DNA of 64,000 nucleotides, taken from NCBI GenBank assembly GCA_009599575.1, contig VWND01000013.1, positions 372,001 through 436,000 on the forward strand, given 5' to 3'. The stretch's first letter is position 1. Every line of letters starts with the position of its first letter. This DNA is from Blumeriella jaapii (taxonomy: Eukaryota > Ascomycota > Leotiomycetes > Helotiales > Drepanopezizaceae). Below are positions 35,542-47,990 of the stretch, piece after piece. A program made the translations under genes and the position numbers. Under the pieces are notes generated by a model, which saw only the letters and a program-made list of their open reading frames with translations, was not told the origin of the DNA and ran no database searches.

Positions 35542-37561
35542 ATGTCGTTGTTGTACTGTATGAGGTCGGTGCATTGCATGGCGAGGAGTGGTGGGAAAAT
35601 GACGGGTTCGGTTTGGACGCCACCACGATTTTCGTCTATTTCTTCAATACCCGTTGGTTCATTTTCGCGCTCGAAATACGCAGGTAGGAGATGGAGTAGT
35701 TCGAAGGGCGGAGAAGTCGAATCCCAGGGCCAGAAGTTGGGACGAGAAAGAGTGGAAACGCGGGAAAGATGGACGAGCTTCAGTCTCGTGGCGTTGTGTA
35801 TTGCGTCGGCCGTGGGTGCGGGTTTAATGGGTGGACGAAGAAATGTTGAGATGAAAGAGAGCGAGAGAGAGTATTCGGATGCGGGTAAATTTGTCGCGCC
35901 GAAATACGCCACCTTGACCGATATGAAAGCTGTAAGTCTTATTTTAAGCCTTTTGAACGACGTTGGAAAAAGCGAGGATGAAGAGCGAGTCATTTCCAGC
36001 CGAGGGTCAACAATCATTGAATAAGTCAATTTCAACGTCAAAATCATGCACGGAGAAGTAAAAAGCCGAGCGGTTCCGTTGGACATTCTTGGTTTTTGGT
36101 GGACTGATAAAGTTAGGCAATCAAAGAAATTCGTCAAGTAACCGGTGATGAAGATACTATCTCCACAGATCCCGAAGTTCTCCACGCCCACGGCTACTCG
36201 GAATGGTCTTCCACCAACATCGAGGGTCTTCCGGTAGCAGTCGCGTACCCCAAGGATACGGCCGAAGTGTCCAAGATAGCAAAAATATGCTCCAAGTACC
36301 GTGTTCCGATCATTCCGTTCTGGCGGAACCTCTCTAGAGGGAAATTTCTTGGCTCCCTATGGTGGAATTAGCGTCGACTTCGCCCACATGGACCAGATAC
36401 TGCAGTTCCATGAAGAGGACATGGATGTTGTCGTCCAGCCCAGTGTGAGCTGGATGGACCTGAACGAGGAGCTGGCGAAACGGCAATCCGGGCTGTTCTT
36501 CCCTGTCGACCCTGGCCCAAGTGCGAAAATTGGAGGGATGGTGGGCACTAATTGTTCAGGGACAAATGCCGTCAGGTATGGAACCATGAAAGACTGGGTT
36601 GTCAACCTGACGGTCGTGTTGTCTGATGGGACGATAATCAAGACGAAGCGAAGACCAAGGAAGACGTCCGCTGGGTACAATCTCAACTCTCTGTTTGTTG
36701 GGAGTGAAGGCACACTCGGCCTGGTGACTGAGATCACCCTCAAACTGGCTGTAGTTCCCCAGGAGTTCTCGGTTGCCGTCGTGACGTTCCCGTCGATCCG
36801 GGACGCTGCCGCCGCTGCAGCCAGTGTCATGAGAGCTGGCGTCCAGGTCGCAGCTATGGAGATCATGGATGAAATCCAAATGCAAGTCGTCAATCTGTCC
36901 AAATCGACAGCTCCTCGCACGTGGAAAGAAGCACCTACGCTGTTTTTCAAATTCAGCGGCACAAAAGCCTCTGTCAAGGAGAACATTGCCATGGTGTCCG
37001 CTATTGCCAAAAACCATCGAGGTAGCGATTTCGAATTTGCGAAGGATGCCACGGAGCAGAGACTGCTGTGGTCTGCACGGAAAGAGAGTCTGTGGAGTAT
37101 GCTGGCCCTCAGGAAAGGAGGGAGCGAGGTCTGGAGTACGGACGTTGCAGTGCCGTTTTCGAGGCTGGCGGACATCATCGAGATTAGCAAGAAGGAAATG
37201 GATGAACTTGGCCTGTTTGCTAGTATCCTCGGCCATATCGGGGACGGAAATTTCCACGAGAGCATCATGTACGACCGGAAGGTACCAGGGGAGAGGGCGA
37301 AGGTAGAGCAGTGCGTGAACAACATGGTGAAGAGAGCGTTGGATATGGAGGGGACGTGTACGGTGAGTACCGTAGTTCCCTGTGACGAGAGTGAACATGA
37401 CTGACCTGGTGCAGGGAGAACATGGCATTGGGATTGGGAAGAAGGAAGCGTTGCTGATGGAAGTTGGGAAGGATACCCTGGGGGTGATGAAGAGCATCAA
37501 GCAAGCACTTGACCCGCACTGGATCATGAACCCGGGCAAGATCATGGACCTTCCTCTGTAG
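35542..37561 (+). CDS. D-lactate dehydrogenase (cytochrome), mitochondrial, apparent frameshift
   Basis: Exons 35542-35931, 36117-37362 and 37415-37561 encode about 594 residues once a break is allowed for. The N-terminus is Arg/Ser-rich without acids over 30 residues (presequence), followed by one hydrophobic segment (FSLVALCIASAVGAGLMGG). This fits a Dld1-type enzyme anchored in the inner membrane. The FAD-binding PCMH domain and the C-terminal D-lactate/glycolate oxidase domain are both complete, including GGMVGTNCSGTNAVRYGTM, ILGHIGDGNFHE and GEHGIGIGKKEAL. At 36318-36322 the frame jumps: IIPF-SGGTSLEG requires two more bases (TTCTCTGGC where TTCTGGC is seen). Otherwise the family match is continuous. 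It oxidises D-lactate to pyruvate and passes electrons to cytochrome c. ATG at 35578 is an alternative start. Confidence 0.85.
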
Positions 37562-38681
37562 TTGTTGCATTGACTGGAAGCGTCGAGACGACGAGGGCAG
37601 GAGACTGGAGGACTGGAGAGTTGGAGGACTGGAGAACTGAGGACTGGAGAGCTGGAGGACTGGAGAACTGGAAAGCTGGAGAACTGGAGAACTGGAAAGC
37701 TGGAGAACTGGAGAACTGGAGAGCTGGAGAACTGGAGAACTGGAGAACTGGAGAGCTGAGCTGGAGCTGGAGAACTGAAGAACTGGAGAAATGGAGAGCT
37801 GGAGAGTTGGAGAACTGGAGCACTGGAGAACTGGACAAGTAGGGAGGGAGAGGAGGAGGGAGGAGGGTGAAATGCGTAGGTAGAAGGAGGTTGGAGGAGG
37901 TTGATGGTTCAACTTCAATTTACAGAGTAGAAAGAAGAAAGCCATTCGCTGCACGTGGTCACGTGTATTAGCGGCTTGGCCAAATCGCGCTCGCGTTGGA
38001 CCCTTCGATCTCACTTTTCAATCAACACCACAACCCTCCACCTCTCCACTTCTCAACACAACACCTCCTCGACGCCGTCTCAACCCCTTTCCTGGCCCTC
38101 GTCTTGACGACCGCATTTAGCCATCTTCGCTGAGGTAGGTCCATGCAAAACATCATTTCGAGGATTCGAATGGTATTGCATTCACGATCCATAGTTGTTT
38201 CCACGCTCTATGGGGTTTGCTCTTGTCACATTCACTTTCCACTTCTCGGAAAGGCCACTTTCAATTCACTTTCGTCAAACCTCAAACAAAGGCTGTCTCT
38301 CTCTCCCTATTCACTCTCAGTGAATACTGCCTGTCCGGTCTTGCACTTCAAGATTGGTTTATCGTCGTCTCAACCTCATACCTCCTTACCTCCATCATTC
38401 CACTATTCCTTCCCTCCTCCCTTCCCTCCTCCCTTCTCTCCTTGTCCCACCAACCACAACTCCGATAGCTCCTACTTACTACTTCATATTAACAAGTTCT
38501 TCCTTTCGGATTAGATTTGCTGCTCGCTTCGATCTGCGGGCACCATTCGCCTCGTCTTCGCTGATTTGGAATCTCCTCAGGTCACCATCTTCGAAGCCAA
38601 ACTCCCCAGCTACAGCCTCACATACGACGACAATCACAATACCATCACGCCCTTACCCACTCGCCCTGAGTCCTACACTCG
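37562..38681. other. Intergenic: minisatellite and RdRP 5' flank
   Basis: Begins with the CTGGAGAA minisatellite directly after the dehydrogenase stop. It continues into a C/T-rich leader upstream of the RdRP start, with no other gene seen. Confidence 0.5.
37600..37842. repeat. CTGGAGAA-type minisatellite in the DLD 3' region
   Basis: About 25 units of 8-10 bp (CTGGAGAA, CTGGAGAG, CTGGAAAG) begin 40 bp after the D-lactate dehydrogenase stop codon, so they probably lie in its 3' untranslated region. Confidence 0.9.
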
Positions 38682-41600
38682 ATGCCACCCAAAAACCAGA
38701 ACCTCCATGGCACCTCGAGCCTTCGGACATACCGACCCCCTGCAGCAGGCTCAAGAGCTTCTCACATGGATCACTCGCCCAGCAGCAGACCACGTCCGGG
38801 TAGCACGTTAGAACCAAGCTACGAATGGCAGAATTGGTACGAGCTCACTGTCAGGATTTGGGATGTTCTCCCTTCAGAAACAACCTACAATCTCTGGAGA
38901 ATCTTCGGTCGATACGGCGAAATTGCTTTCATCGACATCCACGAGAATCGCGAACAAACAGCGAAAACAGGTCTCGCAAGAATCAGATTCTCGCCACCTC
39001 CAAAGACTCCTTTCTGGAACAACGGCAAGCATGTCATCGATAACGCCGAAGACCCTCAGAACACATATCTCGTGAATGTCCAGCTCGATGTTTCGAGGCC
39101 GCCATTACAAGTCCAGAGTCCGATTAAGAAGTATGTCAGGTATCCTGCGAGGATGAAGCTCCAAGCTTCTGCACTTCATTTTGGGCTCATGACTGATCCG
39201 AAATCGCTGATGCCCCTGCACACGGTCCAACCAAGCGAGTACCAGGATATTTCTTTCGTGGTTGATCTCCTCAAGAATAAAATCACAGCTACTTTCGCTG
39301 TTTCATTCCACGACCTTTCACCTGGTGGCGGCGCACTTGACCGAGAGAACAAGTATATGTTCCAGGTGCCCTTCAGTCAACTGGCCTCGATCAAACACAT
39401 GCAAATCAATGACGAAGCATGCGCCTTGATTCTCTCCTTGGACTCACCGCCCCAATTCTATCGCAAGAGAGTCGAAGAATCCACAGGCCATTCCGAGCAA
39501 ACTCCCCAATGGAATGAAATGGACACTTGGTTTCGCCAGACTGATATAGTTTACAACCCATACCTTCTCCAAAACGCGAAGATCACTCTTCGTAAGGAAA
39601 AGGCAGTAATTGACATAGGTACGTCTCTCGGCCCCGTTCAGTGGGACAAGCTAACAGAATCAGGCCGCTGGACAACCTACTTCTTCGAATTTTCAATCAG
39701 GGGGAATGGTGTGGCCGCTTTCAATACAATAAAACAGGCACTTCAAGATTACAACATCGAAATCGTCACAATCGATGCCCTGAACAAAGTTCCCAGCAGA
39801 GAACCTGATTTGTGGGCCTTGATTGACCAGCCTGTTTCATCTGATGCTTCTGATGATATGCGGCGTCTCAGTGAGAGTAATAATGTGCTTCCTTTCGAGG
39901 TGCGATACCAACTTGAAGTATGTGTTTCGCGAGAAATCATCAACGAATACAACATTACAAGACACTTTGTCAAGAAGCTCACTGAACTTGCTACTCAAAA
40001 TGCCGATAAAGCTCGCAACATCCTCGAATATGTGGCTGGTCAGGAGAAGCGCTTCTATGATCCAATGACCATATTTGAAGATCCGCAGGCCCTCGCTTTC
40101 ACAGCCAAGACCGAAGTTCCTCACTACTGTGCCTACTCGCGAAAGGCTACCATCACGCCTTCCACCATGTACTTTAGTTCACCATCCGTGGAGACGACTA
40201 ATCGGGTTTTGAGGCATTACGCCAGAGAGAATAGAGATGGCAGGTTTCTACGTGTTCAGTTCACTGACGAGTTGGCTGAAGTAAGTGGCATCATTGGCTT
40301 TTCACAAGATGATGCTAATCATTTATTTAGGGACGTATCAATGCTTGTGTCGACAAACAAAAGAATGACGAGATCTTCACTCGAGTTTATCGGACATTGT
40401 ACAACGGCATCCAAATCGGAGATCGTCACTATCAGTCTGGCGTTCGGAAACTCGCAATTTCGAGAAAACGGTGCCTACTTCTTCTGTCCGACAGAGCACC
40501 TGTCCTGTGACGATATTCGCGGCTGGATGGGCAGCTTTTCTCACATCACAGTCGTTGCGAAATATGCAGCCAGGCTTGGGCAATGCTTCTCTACCACCCG
40601 AGCCATCAACGGACTCTCAAAGCCTGATATCATCAAGATAGCTGACATCGAAAAAGGCCGCTACTGCTTCTCGGATGGCGTCGGTAAGATCAGCCCATTC
40701 CTAGCTCAAATGATATCCGCCGAGCTTGGAATATCTTCCAATACTGCTCCATCCGCTTTCCAGTTTCGTCTTGGAGGCTGTAAGGGTATCCTCGTCGTTT
40801 GGCCAGATGCCAAGGATAAGGAGATTCACATTCGAAAGTCTCAACAAAAGTTCACCGCTACTTACAATGGTCTCGAGATCATTCGATGTGCTCGTTTCTC
40901 ATGCGCTACGCTGAACAGACAAACCATCACCATTCTATCTGCTTTAGGGGTTCCAGATGAAGTCTTCTTGAAGATGCTCAGTGAACAGCTTGCCAATTAC
41001 CAGACTGCCATGGATAATGATGATGTGGCGGTTAGTTTGCTGCTGAGATATATCGATGACAACCAGATGACTATCAATATCGCTACGATGATTCGTAATG
41101 GGTTCATGGCCGAGAAGGACCCGTTCGTATTATCTCTCCTCCACCTCTGGAGATCCTGGTCGATCAAACTCCTCAAGGAGAAGGCAAAGATCATCATCGA
41201 GAATGGTGCATTTCTTCTCGGCTGTGTAGACGAAACCTTTACTCTCAGAGGTTACACCATTCCTACCGTTCCACATCACAAGCAAGTTTCTGCGGATGAG
41301 CTTCCCCAAATATTCCTGCAGGTTCCCGACAGAACGGATCCTAATCGCTACAACGTCATCACAGGCATTTGCCTGGTTGGCCGAAATCCTTCTTTGCATC
41401 CTGGCGATCTTAGAGTCGTCCAAGCCGTCGATGTTCCGGCTCTGCATCATTTGCGGGATGTTGTCGTCTTCTCAGCTATTGGGGATCGAGATATCCCAAG
41501 TATGTGCTCAGGCGGTGATCTGGACGGCGATGACTTCTTCGTGGTTTGGGATGAGGCCCTACGACCCAAGGAGTGGAATTGTGAGCCGATGAGCTACACT

Positions 41601-43274
41601 CCATCTAAGCCAAAGGAACACGATCAGCCAGTCGAGACCGAAGACCTCATGAAGTTCTTTGTGCGCTTCATGAAGAACGATTCCCTTCCGACAATTGCAC
41701 ACGCTCACTTGGCTCAATCGGACGCACTACCCATGAGCGTGAAGGATCAAAAGTGTAAGTCGCTCTACGTATGCCACTTCTAGCTCGCTTCCCTAACTAA
41801 ACAATCGGTAGGTCTTACATTGGCCGCTCTACACTCAAAGGCTGTTGACTACGTCAAGACCGGCGAGCCTGCCCAAATGCCCAAGTACCTCCGTCCCACA
41901 AAGTGGCCACACTTTATGGAGAAGAAGCACAAGCCTAAGAGTGCTACATATCACTCGACCAAAATCCTCGGACAGCTTTACGACAAGGTCGAAACCGTCG
42001 ACTTCAAGCCCCAATGGGAAGGACCGTTTGATAAACGTATTCTTAGAGCCTATAAGTTAGACGATGGTGTTCTGAAGACCGCTCGGCAGATCAAATCTAA
42101 GTATGACACTGCCATGAAGCGTCTGATGGCTCAGCAGGAGATCGCGACGGAGTTCGAGATCTGGTCAACATTCGTGCTCTCTAGACCTCGTGTTGGTAGC
42201 GATTACAAGATCCAAGAAGAGATTGCCCGCTTGTCAGATGCACTCAAAGACCAATTTCGAGCCGAGTGCATTGAAAAGGCCGGCAGCAAAGAATTCTTGG
42301 TACTCGGACCTTTCGCCGCCGCTATGTACAAAATCACCAAGGAGGAACTCGATATTGCCCTCGCGGAATGTCGAGCAACTAGGTTAGTAAGTGGTCTAGA
42401 AGTGCCAGTTCGCAAGATGGAGCCCAAAAGCATGCCCCTCATCTCGTTCCCTTGGCTCTTTGAAAAGGAACTTGGTCGCATTGCCACTGGATTTGATATC
42501 TCAGAAGAGCTCGACGACTTGGGACTCACACCTTTGGTTCTCAAGGAGCCAGGAACTAGAAAGTACAACGGTGGCGCGAAGGCCGAGGATGATTACATTG
42601 TTCGTGAGGATGGAGTCTTGATTCACCGAGGTGAAGAACTCGACTTGTTCCATGAAATGTCCGACACTGAGAATGATGCCGATGAGAGCGATTTCGACGA
42701 GGGTAGAAGCCGGGCCTGGGATGACCATGAGACGACCATGGGCCGAGATGGAGAACAAGTACTAGCGACAGAGTTCGAAATCCCTCAGCAGCCAGTTCCG
42801 GACTACATACGCCAGGGTACAGGTGTTGAGGACGTTGTCCCGCAAGTTACGCTTGATGGACTGATCGACCCTCGAGAGACTGCGCGTCGAGCTCACGACT
42901 ACGACCATCCCGACCGTGCTTCTTATTTTGGCGACCTTCACAACCTCACCCAAGACAAGACCGATGTGAAGCGAACTTCCAGTGGTGATTCGAATGCAAA
43001 TCTGCTCACTTTGGAAAATTCGCTTAGCAGCGATGATGAAAATCGCACTGTTACGGCTTTAGACGACCTTGCAGAGCTAGAGACTGATTCTGCTGAGGAG
43101 GTAGAGGAGGAAGTTGTTGAACTGGAAGTGGAGGAATCCTCGTTAGAAAAGCTGGCGAAACTCATCACGGATCAGTCAAGTCCTGAGAATTCTGGTGGGG
43201 TCGAGGAAGAAAAAGTGATCGTACGGGTCAAGGAGTCTTCATTGGACCAATTGGCAAGCATGATGGACTCGTGA
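38682..43274 (+). CDS. RNA-dependent RNA polymerase of the RNAi pathway, apparent frameshift
   Basis: Exons 38682-40280, 40331-41754 and 41812-43274 encode about 1495 residues. The N-terminal part has an RRM-like segment (YELTVRIWDVLPSETTYNLW). The middle and C-terminal parts form the eukaryotic RdRP core: NSQFRENGAYFFCPTEHLS, CFSDGVGKIS, and the catalytic SGGDLDGDDFFVVWD (Asp triad at about 41517-41531). The last 200 residues are acidic and disordered. The layout resembles SAD-1/Rdp1-type enzymes more than QDE-1. The first intron is only 50 bp and can be read through for some way. After its removal, GRINACVDKQKNDEIFTRVY is recovered. Near 40434-40437 a two-base shortfall (HYQ-LAFGNS expects an extra TT) breaks the frame. 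The rest is intact. Predicted role: double-stranded RNA synthesis for silencing. Confidence 0.88.
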
Positions 43275-44122
43275 ACAGCAATCTCTTTACAGAGTCAGAG
43301 TCAGCTTGCGGAACGCAGCAGGCCAGCGGATGGCGAAAGTTCTCGATTTCTCTACATGACTTTGCATTTGATGTTGGCGGTGTTCGGCCGTTATGAGCTT
43401 GAGGCATTTAGTGAGCGGGCGTCTCAGGGGATCTTGCTTTACGATACCAAGCATAGCGTTGATTTCACTGGCAACAAGAGCGGTTCGATGTACTCATCAC
43501 TGGATGGCTGCCATACTAGCTAGGCCAATGCAAGAACGATGAGTTTTAAGAGCTGTTCTCGTGTGCTGACATGGTCTTTTCCTGTCTGCTTGCTACCTTT
43601 AGATTTTCATCGCCTTGTCTCTCGCCCGTCACTTGCAGGCTCGGCGATCGAGCGCCAGTGTCTGAGAGGCAAGGCGAGGTCTAATTTTGGGTTGAGGAGT
43701 GGGATGTCTTTCTGTCACGTAGAATCATCGACCATAGGCTCAAGCCTTGTATTGTAGTTTTGAAGCGTCTCGGTCGTTGGCCACCCGCTCGCTTCCTTGT
43801 TAGAGTTTGAGGATGCATCTGCCACGCCTGCAATTGGAATCCTTGTGGTTTCCTGGGCAGTCCTTTGGACCGGCTCTAGGATTGAGGTGCCCGCATATAC
43901 TGTACGATGGAAACCTTCAATTGGTTCGCGTGGCCCCGACCGTCGATTCACTAAGTCGAGTCGTGTCCCGAACGTCATCCGGCGTGGGGGATCGAGAACC
44001 CCGGCCGTTTCCCCGCGTGTGGCCCTGGATAGATATCATGAAGCTCCTGTCCTTCCTCTCGCGACTACAGACACTGGACATTATTCTTGTCCCACGCCAT
44101 CCCTAGGATTCGCTTCATCAAG
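43275..44122. other. Intergenic
   Basis: Spacer between RdRP and the glutathione transferase gene. No tandem repeat, RNA or additional gene recognised. Confidence 0.45.
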
Positions 44123-44941
44123 ATGCCTCACTCTTTGACGTACGGTACCGAGAGCGCTGCCAACAAGGCGATTGGCGGCGTTCCAACCATCCATTACTTC
44201 GACTTTCAGTCCCGAGGACGAGGCCAAGCTGTTCGACTCATGCTCATTGTGAGAAGGCGTCGCCAGATCCCCGTTTTCCGTGCCGCAGAGAGCTGATGCT
44301 GTGCTGAAGGATGCCGGTGCCGCGTACAAGGACATCCGATACAGCTTCGCAGAATGGCCGGAACACAAGCGAAGCGGCCCTGTGGCCGAGATGAACCCCA
44401 CGGGCAACATTCCCGTCATCGAGATGCCCAACGGCAAGATCCTGACCCAGAGTTATGCCATTCTCAGACACTGGGCTCGACAGATGGGCGGCTACGACGG
44501 GAAGACGGAGGATGAGAGATACTGGGTCGACGCCATCACCGACATCGTCATTGACTGTTCGTCCTTCTCCGATCCGGTAGAGAGAGAAAACGCTTCCTGC
44601 TGACGAGCGATGTAGGGCGGACCTTGTTCATCACGGCCTTCTTCTCCGACAACCAGAAGGAGGATTACGAGCAGCACAAGCAGGGCGATCGGGCCAAGTA
44701 CCTCAAGGCTATCGAGACTCACCTGAAGGGGTCGGATCTCTCGCGCCGGGGGCCGTTCGTGGCGGGCCACAGCATCACCTACGCCGATCTGGTGCTGTTC
44801 CAGTTGTTGCATGACGAGAACCTCATCCAGGATGGGAGGAAGGGCCTCCAGGAATACCCAAGGCTGGTACAGCTGGTTGATGCTGTGCAAAGCAGACCGA
44901 ACATCAAGAAGTTCTTTGATAGCGACTCGTACCTGGGCTAG
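44123..44941 (+). CDS. Glutathione S-transferase (sigma-like)
   Basis: Exons 44123-44248, 44310-44556 and 44616-44941 give 232 residues with all joins in phase. The thioredoxin-like N-terminal domain carries YFDFQSRGRGQAVRL, with the Tyr that activates glutathione in sigma-type enzymes, and the substrate-binding loop GNIPVIEMPNGKILTQS, with cis-Pro and the Gln-Ser pair. The helical C-terminal domain includes FVAGHSITYADLVLFQLL, the usual N-capping/hydrophobic staple region. Intron 2 has a less common GTTCGT donor. Probably cytosolic detoxification or peroxide metabolism. Substrate unknown. Confidence 0.9.
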
Positions 44942-45323
44942 AGAACGAGGTCTGGTGGTTCGATTAGTGTAGGGGAACCCGAAGCTTGAGTTCGAGAGAA
45001 TCTCTGAAGTGAAGTGAGAAAGGTGTAACCTACTGCGTTGGAATACTGTATGTTGTTATATTGTGTGTTGAAATACTGTATGTTGTGATGCTGTGTGTTG
45101 ATATACTGTTCGTGGGACCACAGTGTGTTGGACCATTTAAGCTTAGCCCGCCAAGCTTCGAAGACTTCGGGCTGACGCCGGGTAAGCTTCTGAATTTCAA
45201 CCATCACAATCACTCAGCAGCGCAGCTCTCCAAACCCTCAATGTCCAACCGTTGATCTGACCTCGAGTAGGGCCCTCCTTTTGCCTGTTGCCATCTTTCG
45301 GCTTCCGCAAACACCCCACCCAG
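44942..45323. other. Intergenic with short minisatellite
   Basis: The GST 3' side holds three imperfect copies of a roughly 28-bp unit (ATACTGTATGTTGTGATGCTG type) at about 45034-45115. The rest is the AIM11 leader. Confidence 0.5.
45034..45115. repeat. TACTGTATGTTG minisatellite
   Basis: About three imperfect units of GTTGGAATACTGTATG-like sequence, again built on the TACTG word. Confidence 0.7.
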
Positions 45324-45908
45324 ATGGCCTTTCGGCAGCCCGCCGCCATGGCCGAACCACAGTCCGCTCCCGCCCCTCGAGCTTCCACCGCGTCCAGCTC
45401 GGAGTCCATGTTCTTCTCCCAACGCGCGCGGCGCCAACTGGGTCTCTTTGCTGCCGGCGCCGGGTTCCTCCTCCTCTCGACGGCCGTCACGCGCCGGTCG
45501 ATCGTGCGCCGCAACAAGGCCATGATGCCCAAGTTCTACCAGCCGAGCAACCGCACGGCGGTCGAGATCAACGGCGCCGTGGAGGCTGCCGAAGCCCTGA
45601 GCCTGGCGACGCTGAACGTGGCCAGCGTGGGCATCATGTTCACGGGCGGGTTGCTGTGGGCCTTCGACATCAGTTCCCTGGATGACATGAGGCGGCAGGT
45701 GCGGAGGAACACCGGCGTCGACGCGGAGCGGATGGATCGGGATGCGGAGGAGGAGATCGAGGAGTGGTTTGCCACGGTGCTCGCGCGCAAGGAGTTCGCG
45801 GCGTTGCGGGGGAGCTTGGGGGTGAAGGACGATGGGACGCTGGAGAAGGCCGCCGGTGACATGCCAGACGAGGGCCGCGTGAAGGAGGGTGGACACAAAA
45901 AGCCCTGA
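45324..45908 (+). CDS. AIM11-like mitochondrial protein
   Basis: One exon, 194 residues from the first ATG at 45324. The segment RARRQLGLFAAGAGFLLLST is characteristic of the AIM11 (altered inheritance of mitochondria 11) family. A second hydrophobic helix follows (LATLNVASVGIMFTGGLLWAF). The tail is charged and acidic, with a Gly/Lys-rich end. The protein is expected to be a two-pass mitochondrial membrane protein. Its biochemical role is unknown in the family. A second ATG eight codons in (MAEPQS) could also serve. Confidence 0.85.
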   Translation: MAFRQPAAMAEPQSAPAPRASTASSSESMFFSQRARRQLGLFAAGAGFLLLSTAVTRRSIVRRNKAMMPKFYQPSNRTAVEINGAVEAAEALSLATLNVASVGIMFTGGLLWAFDISSLDDMRRQVRRNTGVDAERMDRDAEEEIEEWFATVLARKEFAALRGSLGVKDDGTLEKAAGDMPDEGRVKEGGHKKP

Positions 45909-46449
45909 TCGTGCATCTCGCGCTGATCGAGAGATAGCCACCATGAGGAAGGAAGCCAGACTCCTTGCTCATCTCGGCTGGCATCGTGGCGATACTGGAT
46001 GGTTGATTTGAGCCGTGACCAGCGCCAAATGACGCCTATAACTCCCCTCCGAAGTACAGTACGTACCAACGAATTCTATACCACCGAATGTCCCGGACAA
46101 TCCGAACGTAGCTTGAGGACTACGCACACCTAGCAAGTCGGCCCTCGGCCTCACCCGTGACGAAGTGCTTGATATGAGTAAGTGGGTGGGGGTGGATGGG
46201 GCTAAGTAGATACTGTGCTTGAAAGTCGTCAAGAAAGTCGTCAAGAAAACAGCGTTCTTCATTTCGATAGGTATCTACGCTTCGCTAGTTCCGAGGATCC
46301 AGTAAGGGTAGGGACAGAAGTTATATCACTGCGCCAACCACATCGTCCGACTTCCTACTTCGCTCCGATCTACCCCCACCCCGAGGAAACAAGCGAGACC
46401 CGACCAAAGGCCGTAGTCTACAAAGAACGGCCCTCTGTTGGGATCGGAT
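45909..46449. other. Intergenic between convergent genes
   Basis: Three-prime flanks of AIM11 and of the symporter. Contains a GTACAGTACGTACC element at 46055. Nothing else recognised. Confidence 0.45.
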
Positions 46450-47990
46450 TCAGAAGAACTTGCCCGTGTGGTCGACCGTGACTAATGTAGTACGAGAACC
46501 GCGGCGAGCACCATCCTGATCAGCGTTCTCAGATGTAACACCCTCGACCCTCTGCTCGGGACGAGCAGGACGATCTAAGGCATCGAACCTTGTTCCCTTG
46601 ATCTTCGCCTCGGCCAACCTGTAGGACAACCTCACGCCCAGCGCCCCAGCCGCCCACAGCAGTCCCCCAACAGGTGCAGCAACGAATGCTCCAAACACAC
46701 TCCAATCGTCAGCGTATAGCCCATCTTGAAGCAGCAACAACTTTGCCCCCTTCAGCGCATCTCCATAGTAAACCGTCCCGAAGATAAACACCGTCAGCAG
46801 ACCGCCCAGCCCACCAACGACAACCTCAAACCCCCGCCACCAGTAGAATCTATCCATCAGGCCCAGGATCAGGACTGGGATTGTGCTGGCCGAGACCAGG
46901 TCTGAGATGAGGTAGATTTGGAGCACAGAGGGTGCTCTGAGTGCGATGACCACGACGGGGAAAATAAGCAGGACGACGAGGAGCCGGATGAGCCAGATGT
47001 TGAGTCTGTTGCGGAACAGATCATTGGAGGCTGTTGATACCATGGCGGACTGAAAACTATCGAACGCCGCCGTGGACAGTGAGACAACCATCACGAGTAC
47101 AATGCCGACGGTCCAGGCGGGCAGGTTCCCGAGCAGTAGGAAAAAGGCGATACTACCGTCCTGCTTGGGGTTTGCAGGGTCAAAGGCGCCGGACCAGGTC
47201 GCGACCAGCCCGGTAACGCCGACGAGGGTTAAGATGCAGAGAACGGTAAGGGCCGCAATGGGAACGCCGATCCAGAGGTCGCGGTCGGTTTTTGAGGCAA
47301 AAGCGCGGATCCAGAAGTTGGAGAGGAAGAAGGTGTTAGTTAGGAGGGCGACGGGAAGGATGTAGAGGAGTTGCCAGCCGAGAAGGCTGGGCTGGAGGAG
47401 GGGAGAAGAGTCGACCAGGGACTTGTCAATCTTGGTGTTGGCGCCGATGGTTATTGTGGCGAGGATGACTGGGGTTTGCCAATAAATATATGTACTCAAT
47501 GCATTAGAAGATGGAATGAGATGACTCACTGAGCCCAACAACCATCGATCCCTGGATGTTATCCGTGATGAAAGAGATCTTGAATCCTCCAAGAGCTTTC
47601 GGGTTGTCAAAGATGCACATTTCAACTTGCACTCAGAGCACTTACAGGTGTAGATAGTTGTAACGACACACTGCACCACGACCATCGGCAGCCCGTCCAT
47701 GCCGGTTAACGCAGTCATGATCTGCCCCAGCGCCGACAGCTCAGCCGTCATATACAGAAACATCGTAGCCAGCGTCAAAAACGACAGGTAAATGGCCGTG
47801 ATAAGGCCATATCGCTGTCTCGTCCACTCCGTCAGCACGAATCCTTCCGGACATTTCCTCCTGATGATTGGTGCCAGCCAGGCAAAGATCAACAGCGGGG
47901 CGGCTGATGAAAGTGCATAGATGACTACGCCTTGCACACCAGTGATGGTTGCAAGTTGCGGGTAGGCGAAGAGAATACCGGATCCGAGGG
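46450..47990 (-). CDS. Sodium/solute symporter (SSS/SLC5 family), 5' end not found
   Basis: Three recognisable exons (47646-47990, 47530-47595, 46450-47468) with introns of 50 and 61 bp join in phase and encode about 476 residues of a multi-helix transporter. Signature stretches are GSGILFAYPQLATI, IIRRKCPEGFVLTEWTRQRY, TSLGGFKISFITDNIQG (the SSS G-G-x-x motif) and GLLAAW-like helices, ending in a soluble tail. The family belongs with fungal SSS proteins near Dur3 and proline/urea-type carriers. The substrate cannot be told. The recognisable sequence starts at an AAG acceptor preceded by a GCTAAT branch site, so an upstream exon carrying the first helix and start codon is expected. I find no hydrophobic coding segment in the next 1.5 kb, so the gene may be truncated. 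Confidence 0.7.
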